Below are positions 1 to 6,226 of a DNA stretch of 22,533 bases, piece after piece. The position numbers were made by a program, and so were the translations under genes. The stretch spans positions 1 to 22,533 of the forward strand of contig JBHAZV010000022.1 in NCBI GenBank assembly GCA_041781135.1. Direction: 5' to 3'. The notes beneath the pieces are model-generated. The model saw only the letters and a program-made list of their open reading frames with translations. It was not told where the DNA came from and searched no databases. Origin of the DNA: JAUMXJ01 sp041781135 (lineage in GTDB: Bacteria > Bacillota > Clostridia > Peptostreptococcales > Acidaminobacteraceae). Within the stretch, counting starts at the first letter, position 1. Every line of letters begins with the position of its first letter.

Positions 1-2
1 GA

Positions 3-230
3 AGCATCACACATAAACTGATAAGACCGAGAACACCAAGACACAACGGAAAAGTAGAACGAAGCCACAGAAACGACAACGAAAGATTTTACAGCAGAAT
101 GAGTTTTTATAGTTATGAAGACCTGAAAACACAGATGAGTAGATATTTACGTAGGTCCAACAATACCCCAATGCAGACACTCGGATGGATGACTCCGATG
201 GAAAAACGAAAATTTTTGGAGGGGTGCTAG
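3..230 (+). CDS. DDE-type transposase, C-terminal fragment (IS481-like), cut by window start
   Basis: Reading frame 3 is open from the window edge to a TAG at 228-230 and gives about 75 residues. It contains the strings RPRTPRHNGKVERSHR and RRSNNTPMQTLGW, which resemble the C-terminal part of rve/integrase-core transposases of the IS481-like group. In that group the Glu of the VERSHR segment is the last acidic residue of the DDE catalytic triad. The upstream two-thirds of the gene lie outside the window, so it cannot be said whether the element is intact. An 84-residue minus-strand ORF over 7-261 is only its antisense shadow. The family assignment (rve domain) is fairly sure; the exact IS group is less so. 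Confidence 0.8.
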   Translation, partial: SITHKLIRPRTPRHNGKVERSHRNDNERFYSRMSFYSYEDLKTQMSRYLRRSNNTPMQTLGWMTPMEKRKFLEGC

Positions 231-243
231 CACCCCTCCAAAA
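214..243. repeat. 30-bp perfect palindrome at the transposase stop codon
   Basis: Bases 214-243 equal their own reverse complement: TTTTGGAGGGGTGC, a central TA, then the mirror arm. The TAG stop of the transposase sits at the centre. The flanks are A/T runs, but no clean U-tract follows on either strand, so it is only a weak candidate for a bidirectional terminator. It could also be a structural end element of the insertion sequence. The IS terminus itself probably lies just beyond, within about 244-325, but no terminal inverted repeat can be confirmed because the left end is outside the window. Confidence 0.7.
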
Positions 244-332
244 CCAAAAGTAGCTTATCATACATACTGCTATTTTTTCTCTAAAAAAGTCTCACATCAT
301 TGACAAAGGTACAAAACCTTAATTTATTTTAT

Positions 333-518
333 TCATTTCAAAATATGTTTTGCATAAGTGAGCAGCGTTTCATCCGAATAACTGCCCCCTGTAGAATATA
401 CTATATTCATTATTTTTAAGGCAATCTCATCTAAATTATTACTATCATTTGTTAGTTTTACAACTATATTTTTACATTTTTCAAAATCATCTTTCCCTGC
501 TCCATATGGCAATTGCAT
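333..518 (-). CDS. Small hypothetical protein (61 aa)
   Basis: I do not recognise this product. The ORF begins with ATG preceded by AGAGGG about seven bases upstream, 36 bases after the end of cbiA and on the same strand, so it could be the last gene of that transcript. The predicted protein is soluble and mixed in charge, with one Cys, no signal peptide, no membrane segment and no clear motif. The region is AT-rich compared with cbiA and lies between cbiA and an IS end. It may therefore be a remnant left by insertion rather than a working gene. Confidence 0.4.
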   Translation of the reverse strand: MQLPYGAGKDDFEKCKNIVVKLTNDSNNLDEIALKIMNIVYSTGGSYSDETLLTYAKHILK

Positions 519-554
519 CTCATCACCCTCTTTACAACGTCTAATTCCAATTAT

Positions 555-2093
555 TCAAGCGTTATTGCTGACTGCACGAAACTTTAGGGCGGCACTTACA
601 AAATTGGCGGCTATTTCAGGATGCGCCGGAAAATAAAGATGCGGAAAACCGGCGTAAAGAACTCGCGAATGGTGCGCACACGGGTACGCTTCGCCGCCGC
701 GCTCCTTGCGCGCAATGAAGTCTGCGCCATACGCCGTGCTGTCGTAATAGTGAAATTCATGACACCTGATATCTGCCCCCGCATGTCCGATAAGCCCGCT
801 GCGCTCAGGCGAAATATGAGTATACCCGAAACGCTGAAGTTTTTCAGTGCGAAATGCATCTCCGTCTATTACGCCTGCCATTCTCACTCCATCGATGCTG
901 TTATGCAGGTACATAAAACCTCCGCACTCGGCAATCGCAGGCATACCCGATTTAATTGACTCGCTGACAGAACCGAGCATCGTTTTATTTTCGGCAAGAA
1001 TCGGCAGGTGCGCTTCGGGATAACCTCCGGGCAAGTACAGAGCATCCGCCGCCGGAAGCACAGCATCACTCATCGGGCTGAAAAATGTGAGTTTTGCTCC
1101 AAGGCTCTCAAGCAGCTCCAAATTTTCCTGATAAATAAAACAAAATGCCCTGTCGCGCGCCACAGCGATGACAGGCTGCGTGACACCGCGCGAAACCTTG
1201 TCTGCACCGCGCGAAACATTATCTATACCGCCGGTAAAGCTGTCGGCGCCAGAATTATCGGCCGCGCCGCAGTGCAAACCACAAGGCAGCACGCCGCGCA
1301 AGGCAGCATTCGAATCCAAATGCAATTTTCTGCGTCCTGCACAATGTGAAGCAAGTTCTGCCAGCGCATCCAAGTCCAGGCACTCCTCCGCCGTATCTCC
1401 GAGCAGTTCTATCTTTTTTTCAAGCTCGTTCCTGTCAAAATCCGTTATCAAACCAAGGTGACGGCTCTCTATCCTCGCTTCTGCAAGCTTAGGAAAGTAC
1501 CCAAGCGAAATAACTCCTGCATCCTCGGCAATGCGCTTCATAAGAGGGTACATTCCTCTGCTGATATTATTGAAAATCACTGCGCGAATTTCATTTTCTG
1601 CATCCAAACCCAAAAACTGCGACGGCCGCCTGTAATTTCGGAATCCGCTTATCAGCGCTCCCGCAGAATTTGACATACCTCTTCCATCCACAACAAGCAC
1701 CACAGGCACACCGACAGCGCGGGCAACATCATATGTGCTGAACCTGCCGTCTACTCCAACACCGTCATAATAGCCCATAACACCCTCAATCAGCGAAAAA
1801 CCGCGGCTTCGAGAGGAAAAATGCACACAAAGCTGCTCAGCACTCATAAAAAACGGATCTAAATTATAAGACGGCACTCCAAGAACCTCTCTATGAAACA
1901 TCGGGTCTATATAATCCGGACCACATTTGAACGACGAAAGCTCGTATCCTCTCCGCTTAAGCGCAGACAGCAGCGCAATGGTTATTGTCGTCTTTCCGCT
2001 GCCGCTGTTCGTGCCCGCAATCAGCACTCCGCAATCACTTCCTGAGCTTATATTCATGTATTTGCTGTTTATATCTATTTTCGTTTTATTCAT
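555..2093 (-). CDS. cbiA: Cobyrinate a,c-diamide synthase CbiA
   Basis: CbiA amidates the a and c carboxylates of cobyrinate (cobyrinic acid) using ATP and glutamine in the cytoplasm. The N-terminal dethiobiotin-synthetase-like domain opens with the P-loop GTNSGSGKTT at residues 27-36. Later come SFKCGPDYIDPMFH and EGVMGYYDG, typical of the family. The C-terminal class I glutaminase-like domain contains AECGGFMYL with the nucleophile Cys390, and a late FHYYDS and HLYFPAHPE region. At 512 residues it is longer than the usual roughly 450-460. The excess includes a Gly/Ser/Asp-rich loop near residues 255-305, encoded at about 1184-1335, with a 21-bp duplication (CACCGCGCGAAAC at 1184-1196 and 1205-1217). 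No good Shine-Dalgarno sequence precedes the ATG; no better start is seen. It lies downstream of cbiET with a 108-base gap. Confidence 0.95.
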   Translation of the reverse strand: MNKTKIDINSKYMNISSGSDCGVLIAGTNSGSGKTTITIALLSALKRRGYELSSFKCGPDYIDPMFHREVLGVPSYNLDPFFMSAEQLCVHFSSRSRGFSLIEGVMGYYDGVGVDGRFSTYDVARAVGVPVVLVVDGRGMSNSAGALISGFRNYRRPSQFLGLDAENEIRAVIFNNISRGMYPLMKRIAEDAGVISLGYFPKLAEARIESRHLGLITDFDRNELEKKIELLGDTAEECLDLDALAELASHCAGRRKLHLDSNAALRGVLPCGLHCGAADNSGADSFTGGIDNVSRGADKVSRGVTQPVIAVARDRAFCFIYQENLELLESLGAKLTFFSPMSDAVLPAADALYLPGGYPEAHLPILAENKTMLGSVSESIKSGMPAIAECGGFMYLHNSIDGVRMAGVIDGDAFRTEKLQRFGYTHISPERSGLIGHAGADIRCHEFHYYDSTAYGADFIARKERGGEAYPCAHHSRVLYAGFPHLYFPAHPEIAANFVSAALKFRAVSNNA

Positions 2094-2165
2094 ACTTGTT
2101 ATTTAACCCGCCGCTACTGCGATAGGGCGTTTTTGGAATTTTATACAGATTTTCACTCTGTATTA

Positions 2166-2195
2166 CCTCACTCCGCATTGCCTCACTCCGCATTG
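2166..2195. repeat. 15-bp direct tandem repeat between cbiET and cbiA
   Basis: CCTCACTCCGCATTG occurs twice in immediate succession (2166-2180, 2181-2195) in the 108-base gap between the cbiET stop and the cbiA start. No promoter or terminator hairpin was recognised here. It is probably a simple duplication without known function. Confidence 0.8.
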
Positions 2196-2201
2196 CCAAA
2201 A

Positions 2202-3431
2202 CTACACATCAAACCTTGCGCCGGCATCACAGGAAATTATGTATATCGGATTCTGCGCCAGCATCATATGTTTTTTGCCTATTTTTTTTGACTCCGAAAC
2301 CTGCACCTGCACTATTTTTGCTTCCAGAGAATTATCTTCAAAAGCGCCGATTGCCTCTATTGCGCTTTCGAGGGTTACAGCTGTCGCGACAATTCGAATA
2401 TTACTGTTAAATTCGAGAAGCTTTTCAATAATCGGGCGCATGCTCCCTTTCGTGCCGCCAATAAACGCTGCATCAAAAAATCCGCAGGATTCCGTCACAT
2501 TTTCGAGCCATTTGGCAGCATTCTCCTGCAAAACCTCAGCATTTCCAATTTGAAAATTTCTTATATTCTGTCGTGTAAGTTCAACTGCCTCTGCAGAAAT
2601 ATCGATGCCCACTACGCTGCCTCGATATGCCGCAAGCGCCATTTCTACCGTCACAGAGCCGGTGCCGCATCCGACATCGATACACCTGTCATTCGGCTTA
2701 ATTGCAAGCTTTGACATCACGACCGCACGAATATTAGATTTTGTCATAGGAACTTCGCCCCTTACAAAATCCTCATCCGATATGCCGACGCGCTGCCTTA
2801 AATCAAATTTCGGATTTTCAATTATTACCACCGACAGTGCGGCTGTTTTAACGCCTGCAACTTCGTGAACAAAAGCTTTCGTTATATTTTCAGAGTCCGA
2901 GCCGAGCTTTTCGCCAATATGTATTTTCAGATCCCCGAACCCTGCCGACACAAGCTCCTGCATGATTTCTCCGATATTGCCGCCTGTCAGCGCAAATGTC
3001 AAACGATTTCGTCGCACTGCATCAACAATCCCGCCGCGTCTGCCGTGGCAGCTTATAAGCTCCGCATCCTGCCATGCGAGCCCGCATTTTGCAAAAAAAT
3101 ACGATACCGTCGAAATACCCGGAACAAGGATTGTATTAAATTCACAAATTTTAGATTCACAGCTAAATGCCGATGCCGCACTATAAAAACCTGTGTCACC
3201 CGAAACCAAAAGTACGCTGTTTTCCGCATTGCAGCGCATAATTGCGGAAAACACTCCTTCCCTATCGTATATCTCAAAGCGCTCCGCTGTTTCGGAAATA
3301 TATGATTTTACTTCACTATGCATTCTCGGAGCGCCAAAGACAACCTCGGCGCGAGTTATACAATCTACCGCCTCCGCCGTAAGCGTCCTTTCACCAACAC
3401 CTATCCCGACGATATAAAGATTTTTTTGCAT
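2202..3431 (-). CDS. cbiET: Bifunctional cobalt-precorrin-7 C5-methyltransferase / cobalt-precorrin-6B C15-methyltransferase (decarboxylating), CbiET
   Basis: This is a fusion of CbiE and CbiT (the CobL arrangement) that methylates C5 and C15 of the macrocycle with S-adenosylmethionine and decarboxylates the acetate on ring C. The CbiE half (about residues 1-200) has the N-terminal tetrapyrrole-methylase signature YIVGIGVGERTLTAEAV and the VSGDTGFYS segment. The CbiT half (about 215-400) starts at MTKSNIRAVVMSKL and has the class I methyltransferase glycine motif IDVGCGTGSVTVEMA, then VVGIDIS. The length of 409 residues fits the fusion family. The ATG has a good GGAGGG three bases upstream. 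It is the first gene after the 766-base repeat interval, so a separate promoter is possible, but none was recognised. Confidence 0.95.
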   Translation of the reverse strand: MQKNLYIVGIGVGERTLTAEAVDCITRAEVVFGAPRMHSEVKSYISETAERFEIYDREGVFSAIMRCNAENSVLLVSGDTGFYSAASAFSCESKICEFNTILVPGISTVSYFFAKCGLAWQDAELISCHGRRGGIVDAVRRNRLTFALTGGNIGEIMQELVSAGFGDLKIHIGEKLGSDSENITKAFVHEVAGVKTAALSVVIIENPKFDLRQRVGISDEDFVRGEVPMTKSNIRAVVMSKLAIKPNDRCIDVGCGTGSVTVEMALAAYRGSVVGIDISAEAVELTRQNIRNFQIGNAEVLQENAAKWLENVTESCGFFDAAFIGGTKGSMRPIIEKLLEFNSNIRIVATAVTLESAIEAIGAFEDNSLEAKIVQVQVSESKKIGKKHMMLAQNPIYIISCDAGARFDV

Positions 3432-3535
3432 TTACCCTCCAGAATGTAACGATATACCCTGCTGAATATGAATCACACTGCCTGTATCTGCCTATGCGAA
3501 GAGTTTCGCTCGTATGTCTCATATGCACTGTGTTT

Positions 3536-3810
3536 GCTCATTTACTATATCATTATAATTCTGTTCGTATATAGTAAATGAGCTTGCTTATCAGCCGCAT
3601 TTGCCTATATGTAAATGCTCGCTGCACACCCCGCGCAGGCATTTATCTGTACATTTACTATATTTGTTATATTTTGTGTTGTATATAGTAAATGTACTTG
3701 CTTATTAGCCGTATTTGCCTATGCGTAAGTTTTTGCGTATGCATCTGGTAAACAATACATTCGCTCATTTACTATATAATGATAATCTTATTTGTATATA
3801 GTAAATGAGC
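3536..3810. repeat. Array of three about 48-bp hairpin elements with 113-114 bp period
   Basis: Three inverted repeats with perfect 15-bp arms begin at 3536, 3649 and 3763. In the first and third copies the arms are GCTCATTTACTATAT (3536-3550, 3763-3777) and its complement (3569-3583, 3796-3810). In the second copy they are GTACATTTACTATAT (3649-3663) and its complement (3683-3697). The second keeps perfect pairing while changing two arm bases on each side, a compensatory change. Loops are 18-19 bases and AT-rich. The sequences between hairpins share TTGCTTAT-AGCC and TTTGCCTAT, so the whole unit of about 113 bp is repeated. No U-tract follows, so these do not look like ordinary terminators. 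Confidence 0.85.
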
Positions 3811-3969
3811 TTGGCTGTTTATATAGCTAAGCATTGTATCGGCTTTTTGCTATGCAAAAAGCCTTGGCTGTTTGTATAGCTAAGCATTACATCGGCTTTT
3901 TGCTATGCAAAAAGCCTTGGCTGTTTATATAGCTAAGCATTGTATCGGCTTTTTGCTATGCAAAAAGCC
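3811..3969. repeat. Three tandem 53-bp repeats, each with a 10-bp-arm hairpin
   Basis: The units 3811-3863, 3864-3916 and 3917-3969 are directly adjacent and almost identical. The middle one differs at a few bases, with TTTGTATAGC for TTTATATAGC and ATTACATC for ATTGTATC. Each ends in the perfect inverted repeat GGCTTTTTGC-TAT-GCAAAAAGCC. The first unit abuts the last hairpin of the preceding array. There are no variable spacers, which rules out a CRISPR array. Confidence 0.9.
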
Positions 3970-4092
3970 TTGCTAACTGCATTTTGCGCCGCACGCCTGT
4001 TGAAACATCGACCGCAGTACCAGAATACATCATACGGTCGCAGCGCAAGACTACGTTGTCCAACCGAAGTGTAAACCGCAGCGCATATCCCA

Positions 4093-4155
4093 GCGCACAG
4101 CCGAAAAGAACACCGCGCACAGCCGAAAAGCGCACCGAGGTGCACAGCCGAAGCG
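4093..4155. repeat. Degenerate GC-rich repeats, about 22-25 bp period
   Basis: GCGCACAGCCGAAAAG occurs at 4093-4108 and 4115-4130, with a diverged third copy (GTGCACAGCCGAAG) from 4140. Further CCGAAG motifs follow up to about 4170. They lie just after the stop codon of the ArsC-like gene in its direction of transcription. The composition is very different from the AT-rich arrays next to it. No coding function is seen. Confidence 0.6.
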
Positions 4156-4197
4156 GCAGCCAAGCCGAAGCAGCGGTCACACCGAAACACGATCTTC

Positions 4198-4608
4198 TCA
4201 GCTGATTTCCGACCATAACTTTTCGTTAAAACCGACAAACACTCTGTCTCCTGCCAAAAGAATAGGACGTTTTACAAGCATACCGTCGGCAGCAAGTAAA
4301 TCCAGCGCCTCATCATCACTCAAAACAGGGAGTCTATCTTTCAGACCCAATTTGCGATACAAAACCCCACTTGTATTAAAAAATTTTTTGACAGGCAGCC
4401 CGCTCATTTTAAGCCAACGGCTGAGCTCCTCGCGGTCGGGATTCTGCTCCTTTATGTCTCGGACGATTAAATTGCTGAACCTTCCGCCGCTAATAATCTT
4501 ATTTTCCAGAAATTTCTGCGCCTTAACGCATGTAGTGCATTTAGGGTACAACACTATTGTCAGGCCGTTTTTTGACAAATCCGAATTTTTGTTTTCGCCT
4601 GCGGTCAT
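4198..4608 (-). CDS. ArsC/Spx-family thioredoxin-fold protein
   Basis: The protein has the arsenate reductase/Spx fold family pattern: YPKCTTCVKAQKFL with Cys24-x-x-Cys27, DIKEQNPDREELSRWLKMSG, KKFFNTSGVLYRKLGLKD, and MLVKRPILLAGDRVFVGF near the C-terminus. The conserved Arg of KRPIL matches the ArsC/YffB group. The length of 136 residues is slightly long because of a 14-residue polar N-terminal tail. The start is ATG with a strong AAGGAGG six bases upstream, overlapping the cbiJ stop as ATGA, so it is translated with cbiJ. The family includes glutaredoxin-coupled arsenate reductases, Spx/MgsR-type RNA polymerase regulators and proteins of unknown role. The sequence does not decide among them, and a link to cobalamin synthesis is only positional. 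Confidence 0.85.
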   Translation of the reverse strand: MTAGENKNSDLSKNGLTIVLYPKCTTCVKAQKFLENKIISGGRFSNLIVRDIKEQNPDREELSRWLKMSGLPVKKFFNTSGVLYRKLGLKDRLPVLSDDEALDLLAADGMLVKRPILLAGDRVFVGFNEKLWSEIS

Positions 4609-5468
4609 AACGCCTCCTTATTATTAAGTTTTTTTAATATTTCATCCAAAGAAATACTATCCGAGGTTTCAAGCGGACGTTCAAGAATTGCAAGCTTTAT
4701 TTTCAGATATTCGGCAGCTCTTATCTTTTCGTCGAATCCCCCAGCCAAACCTGTATCCTTAGTTAAAATGATGCCCGCGCCTGACTCCCTGAACTGGGCG
4801 ATATTGAAATCCTCCGAAAACGGGCCGTGCAGCGCGTAAATATGTTTCATCGGAAAACCGAGGCGTCTGCACTCCGATATCCCCTCCACTGTCGGAAGGA
4901 TCCTGACATATATCCTCCGCTCAAAATTCTGCACTTCCGCAAGCCGCTGAAGATCCTTTGCGCCGAGAGTGGAAAAAATCACGTCGTCACACCGGTTCAG
5001 CCATTTGACAAGCTCAGACATGCTTGCAAAAGTAAACACCTGCTGCGGCTCTGCTTCGACCGCAGCCGAAGAAGCAAAATTTCGCGTAGAGCGGCGCAGC
5101 ACGCGAATATAGCGCTGCCCCGTCTTTTCCGACGCCCTGCGAATATTCCGGCTGACAAGCGCCGCATAGGGATGTGTGGCGTCAATAACAGCCGCGGGGC
5201 TTAAATAATCTAACAGTGCGGTCATCTCGCCCTCGTCAAGTCTTTGAGCCAGCGTATAACAGTTTTTCTTAAAATCTTCGCCGTTTTCACGCGCAAAAGA
5301 CGCATCGAGCGCCTCTTCGCCATACTCGGTAGCCACGACCGCGAGTACTGTAAAACCATTGTCCGCTATCGACCGCGCAATCACGCGCCCCTCAGTCGTG
5401 CCGCCAAAAAGAATATAATCGACGCCCGTAACCGGCGGAATGCCAGACAAAACTTTTTCCAAAATCAA
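4605..5468 (-). CDS. cbiJ: Cobalt-precorrin-6A reductase CbiJ/CobK
   Basis: CbiJ reduces cobalt-precorrin-6A to 6B with a nicotinamide cofactor. The family signature YILFGGTTEGRVIAR lies at residues 18-32. The motif DATHPYAALVSRNI follows in the first half, then FSTLGAKDL, RILPTVEG and the late ILTKDTGLAGGFDEKI, all typical of CobK/CbiJ. The length of 287 residues is a little above the usual 250, mostly from an N-terminal stretch of about 17 residues before the first strand. The start is taken as TTG overlapping the TGA stop of cbiH as TTGA, with GAGGGG about ten bases upstream; internal TTG codons are possible alternatives. The 3' end overlaps the start of the ArsC-like gene. Confidence 0.93.
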   Translation of the reverse strand: MILEKVLSGIPPVTGVDYILFGGTTEGRVIARSIADNGFTVLAVVATEYGEEALDASFARENGEDFKKNCYTLAQRLDEGEMTALLDYLSPAAVIDATHPYAALVSRNIRRASEKTGQRYIRVLRRSTRNFASSAAVEAEPQQVFTFASMSELVKWLNRCDDVIFSTLGAKDLQRLAEVQNFERRIYVRILPTVEGISECRRLGFPMKHIYALHGPFSEDFNIAQFRESGAGIILTKDTGLAGGFDEKIRAAEYLKIKLAILERPLETSDSISLDEILKKLNNKEAL

Positions 5469-6202
5469 TACCTGTAGCCCCTCGGCGTAACCATTTTGCC
5501 GCCTATGTTCCGAGTTTGGCTATTGCCGATAAAAACCGTCGAAAACATATCCACGCGGCATTCAGACAACGCACCGAGAGTGGTGATTTCGACGCTTTCA
5601 CCCTCTCTCCCTATTCTGGAAGCGACAGCGCAAATTGTAGACGGCCGCATACTCTTTAACAAAATGTCACATGCTTTTTTCAAATAATCGCTTCGCTTAC
5701 TGCTCGACGGATTATAAATTGCTATACAAAAATCTCCAAGCGCTGCACATTCAAGCCTTTTTTCTATAAGCTCCCACGGCGTAAGCAGATCCGAAAGACT
5801 GATCACCGCAAAGTCATGTCCAAGCGGCGAGCCAAGCAGCGCCGAACCGCTCGACGCAGCAGTGACTCCGGCGATTACGGAAATATCGATATCCGAATAT
5901 TTGTCCGAATGCGCGTCACGAAGTTCGAAAATTAGCGATGCCATCCCGTAAATCGTGCTGTCGCCGCTGCACACGACCGCAACATCCCTCGTGAGCGCAA
6001 AATCCAAAGCAGCAATGCACCTGTCTACCTCCTTCCTCATCGGGGTGTCAAAAAATTCCTTATTAGGAAAATTATCTCGCACCAGCTCGATATACGCCGT
6101 ATATCCCACCACAACTTCCGCCGCTGAGATTGCACGCTCTGCTTCTATCGTCATTCCATCCACTCTGCCGGGCCCGATCCCGACCACGCTCAATTTATTC
6201 AT
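5465..6202 (-). CDS. cbiH: Cobalt-factor III / precorrin-3B C17-methyltransferase CbiH
   Basis: CbiH methylates C17 and drives ring contraction, using S-adenosylmethionine. The protein begins with the tetrapyrrole-methylase motif LSVVGIGPGRVDGMTIEAERAI and has VVVGYTAYIELV, the VVCSGDSTIYGMASL loop and VIAGVTAASSGSALLGSPLGHDFAVISLSDLLTPW, a block specific to the CobJ/CbiH subgroup. IAIYNPSS and TVFIGNS follow in the C-terminal half. At 245 residues it is the single-domain form. The ATG has GGAGGAG about four bases upstream. It lies 24 bases after cbiG and its stop overlaps the cbiJ start. Confidence 0.95.
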   Translation of the reverse strand: MNKLSVVGIGPGRVDGMTIEAERAISAAEVVVGYTAYIELVRDNFPNKEFFDTPMRKEVDRCIAALDFALTRDVAVVCSGDSTIYGMASLIFELRDAHSDKYSDIDISVIAGVTAASSGSALLGSPLGHDFAVISLSDLLTPWELIEKRLECAALGDFCIAIYNPSSSKRSDYLKKACDILLKSMRPSTICAVASRIGREGESVEITTLGALSECRVDMFSTVFIGNSQTRNIGGKMVTPRGYRY

Positions 6203-6226
6203 ACCGCTCCTCCGCTTACTAATGCA

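Larger units (their letters stand above)
3432..4197. other. 766-base non-coding interval filled with tandem and inverted repeats
   Basis: No convincing gene lies between the ArsC-like gene and cbiET. The interval has three parts. Bases 3536-3810 carry an AT-rich array with three long inverted repeats. Bases 3811-3969 carry three perfectly spaced 53-bp repeats, each with a short hairpin. Bases about 3970-4197 are GC-rich with degenerate repeats of GCGCACAGCCGAAAAG. Overlapping ORFs here on both strands (for example a 101-codon minus-strand ORF at 3933-4238) show no family likeness and are made of repeats. No B12-box-like sequence of a cobalamin riboswitch was found on either strand. Confidence 0.8.

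Noticed and set aside
7..261. 84-codon ORF on the minus strand with hydrophobic, Cys/Phe-rich product
   Set aside because: It is antisense to the transposase frame at 3-230, which has recognisable motifs. The odd composition is explained by reading that gene backwards.
3432..3535. Cobalamin riboswitch in front of cbiET
   Set aside because: I looked on the minus strand for the conserved B12 box and flanking core and found no match; a covariance-model search would be decisive.
3811..3969. Possible CRISPR array
   Set aside because: Units are contiguous 53-bp repeats with no variable spacers, only three copies, and no cas genes nearby.
3933..4238. Overlapping ORFs of 73-101 codons on both strands
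   Set aside because: They are composed of repeat sequence, overlap the 3' end of the ArsC-like gene, lack a good ribosome site and resemble no family I know.
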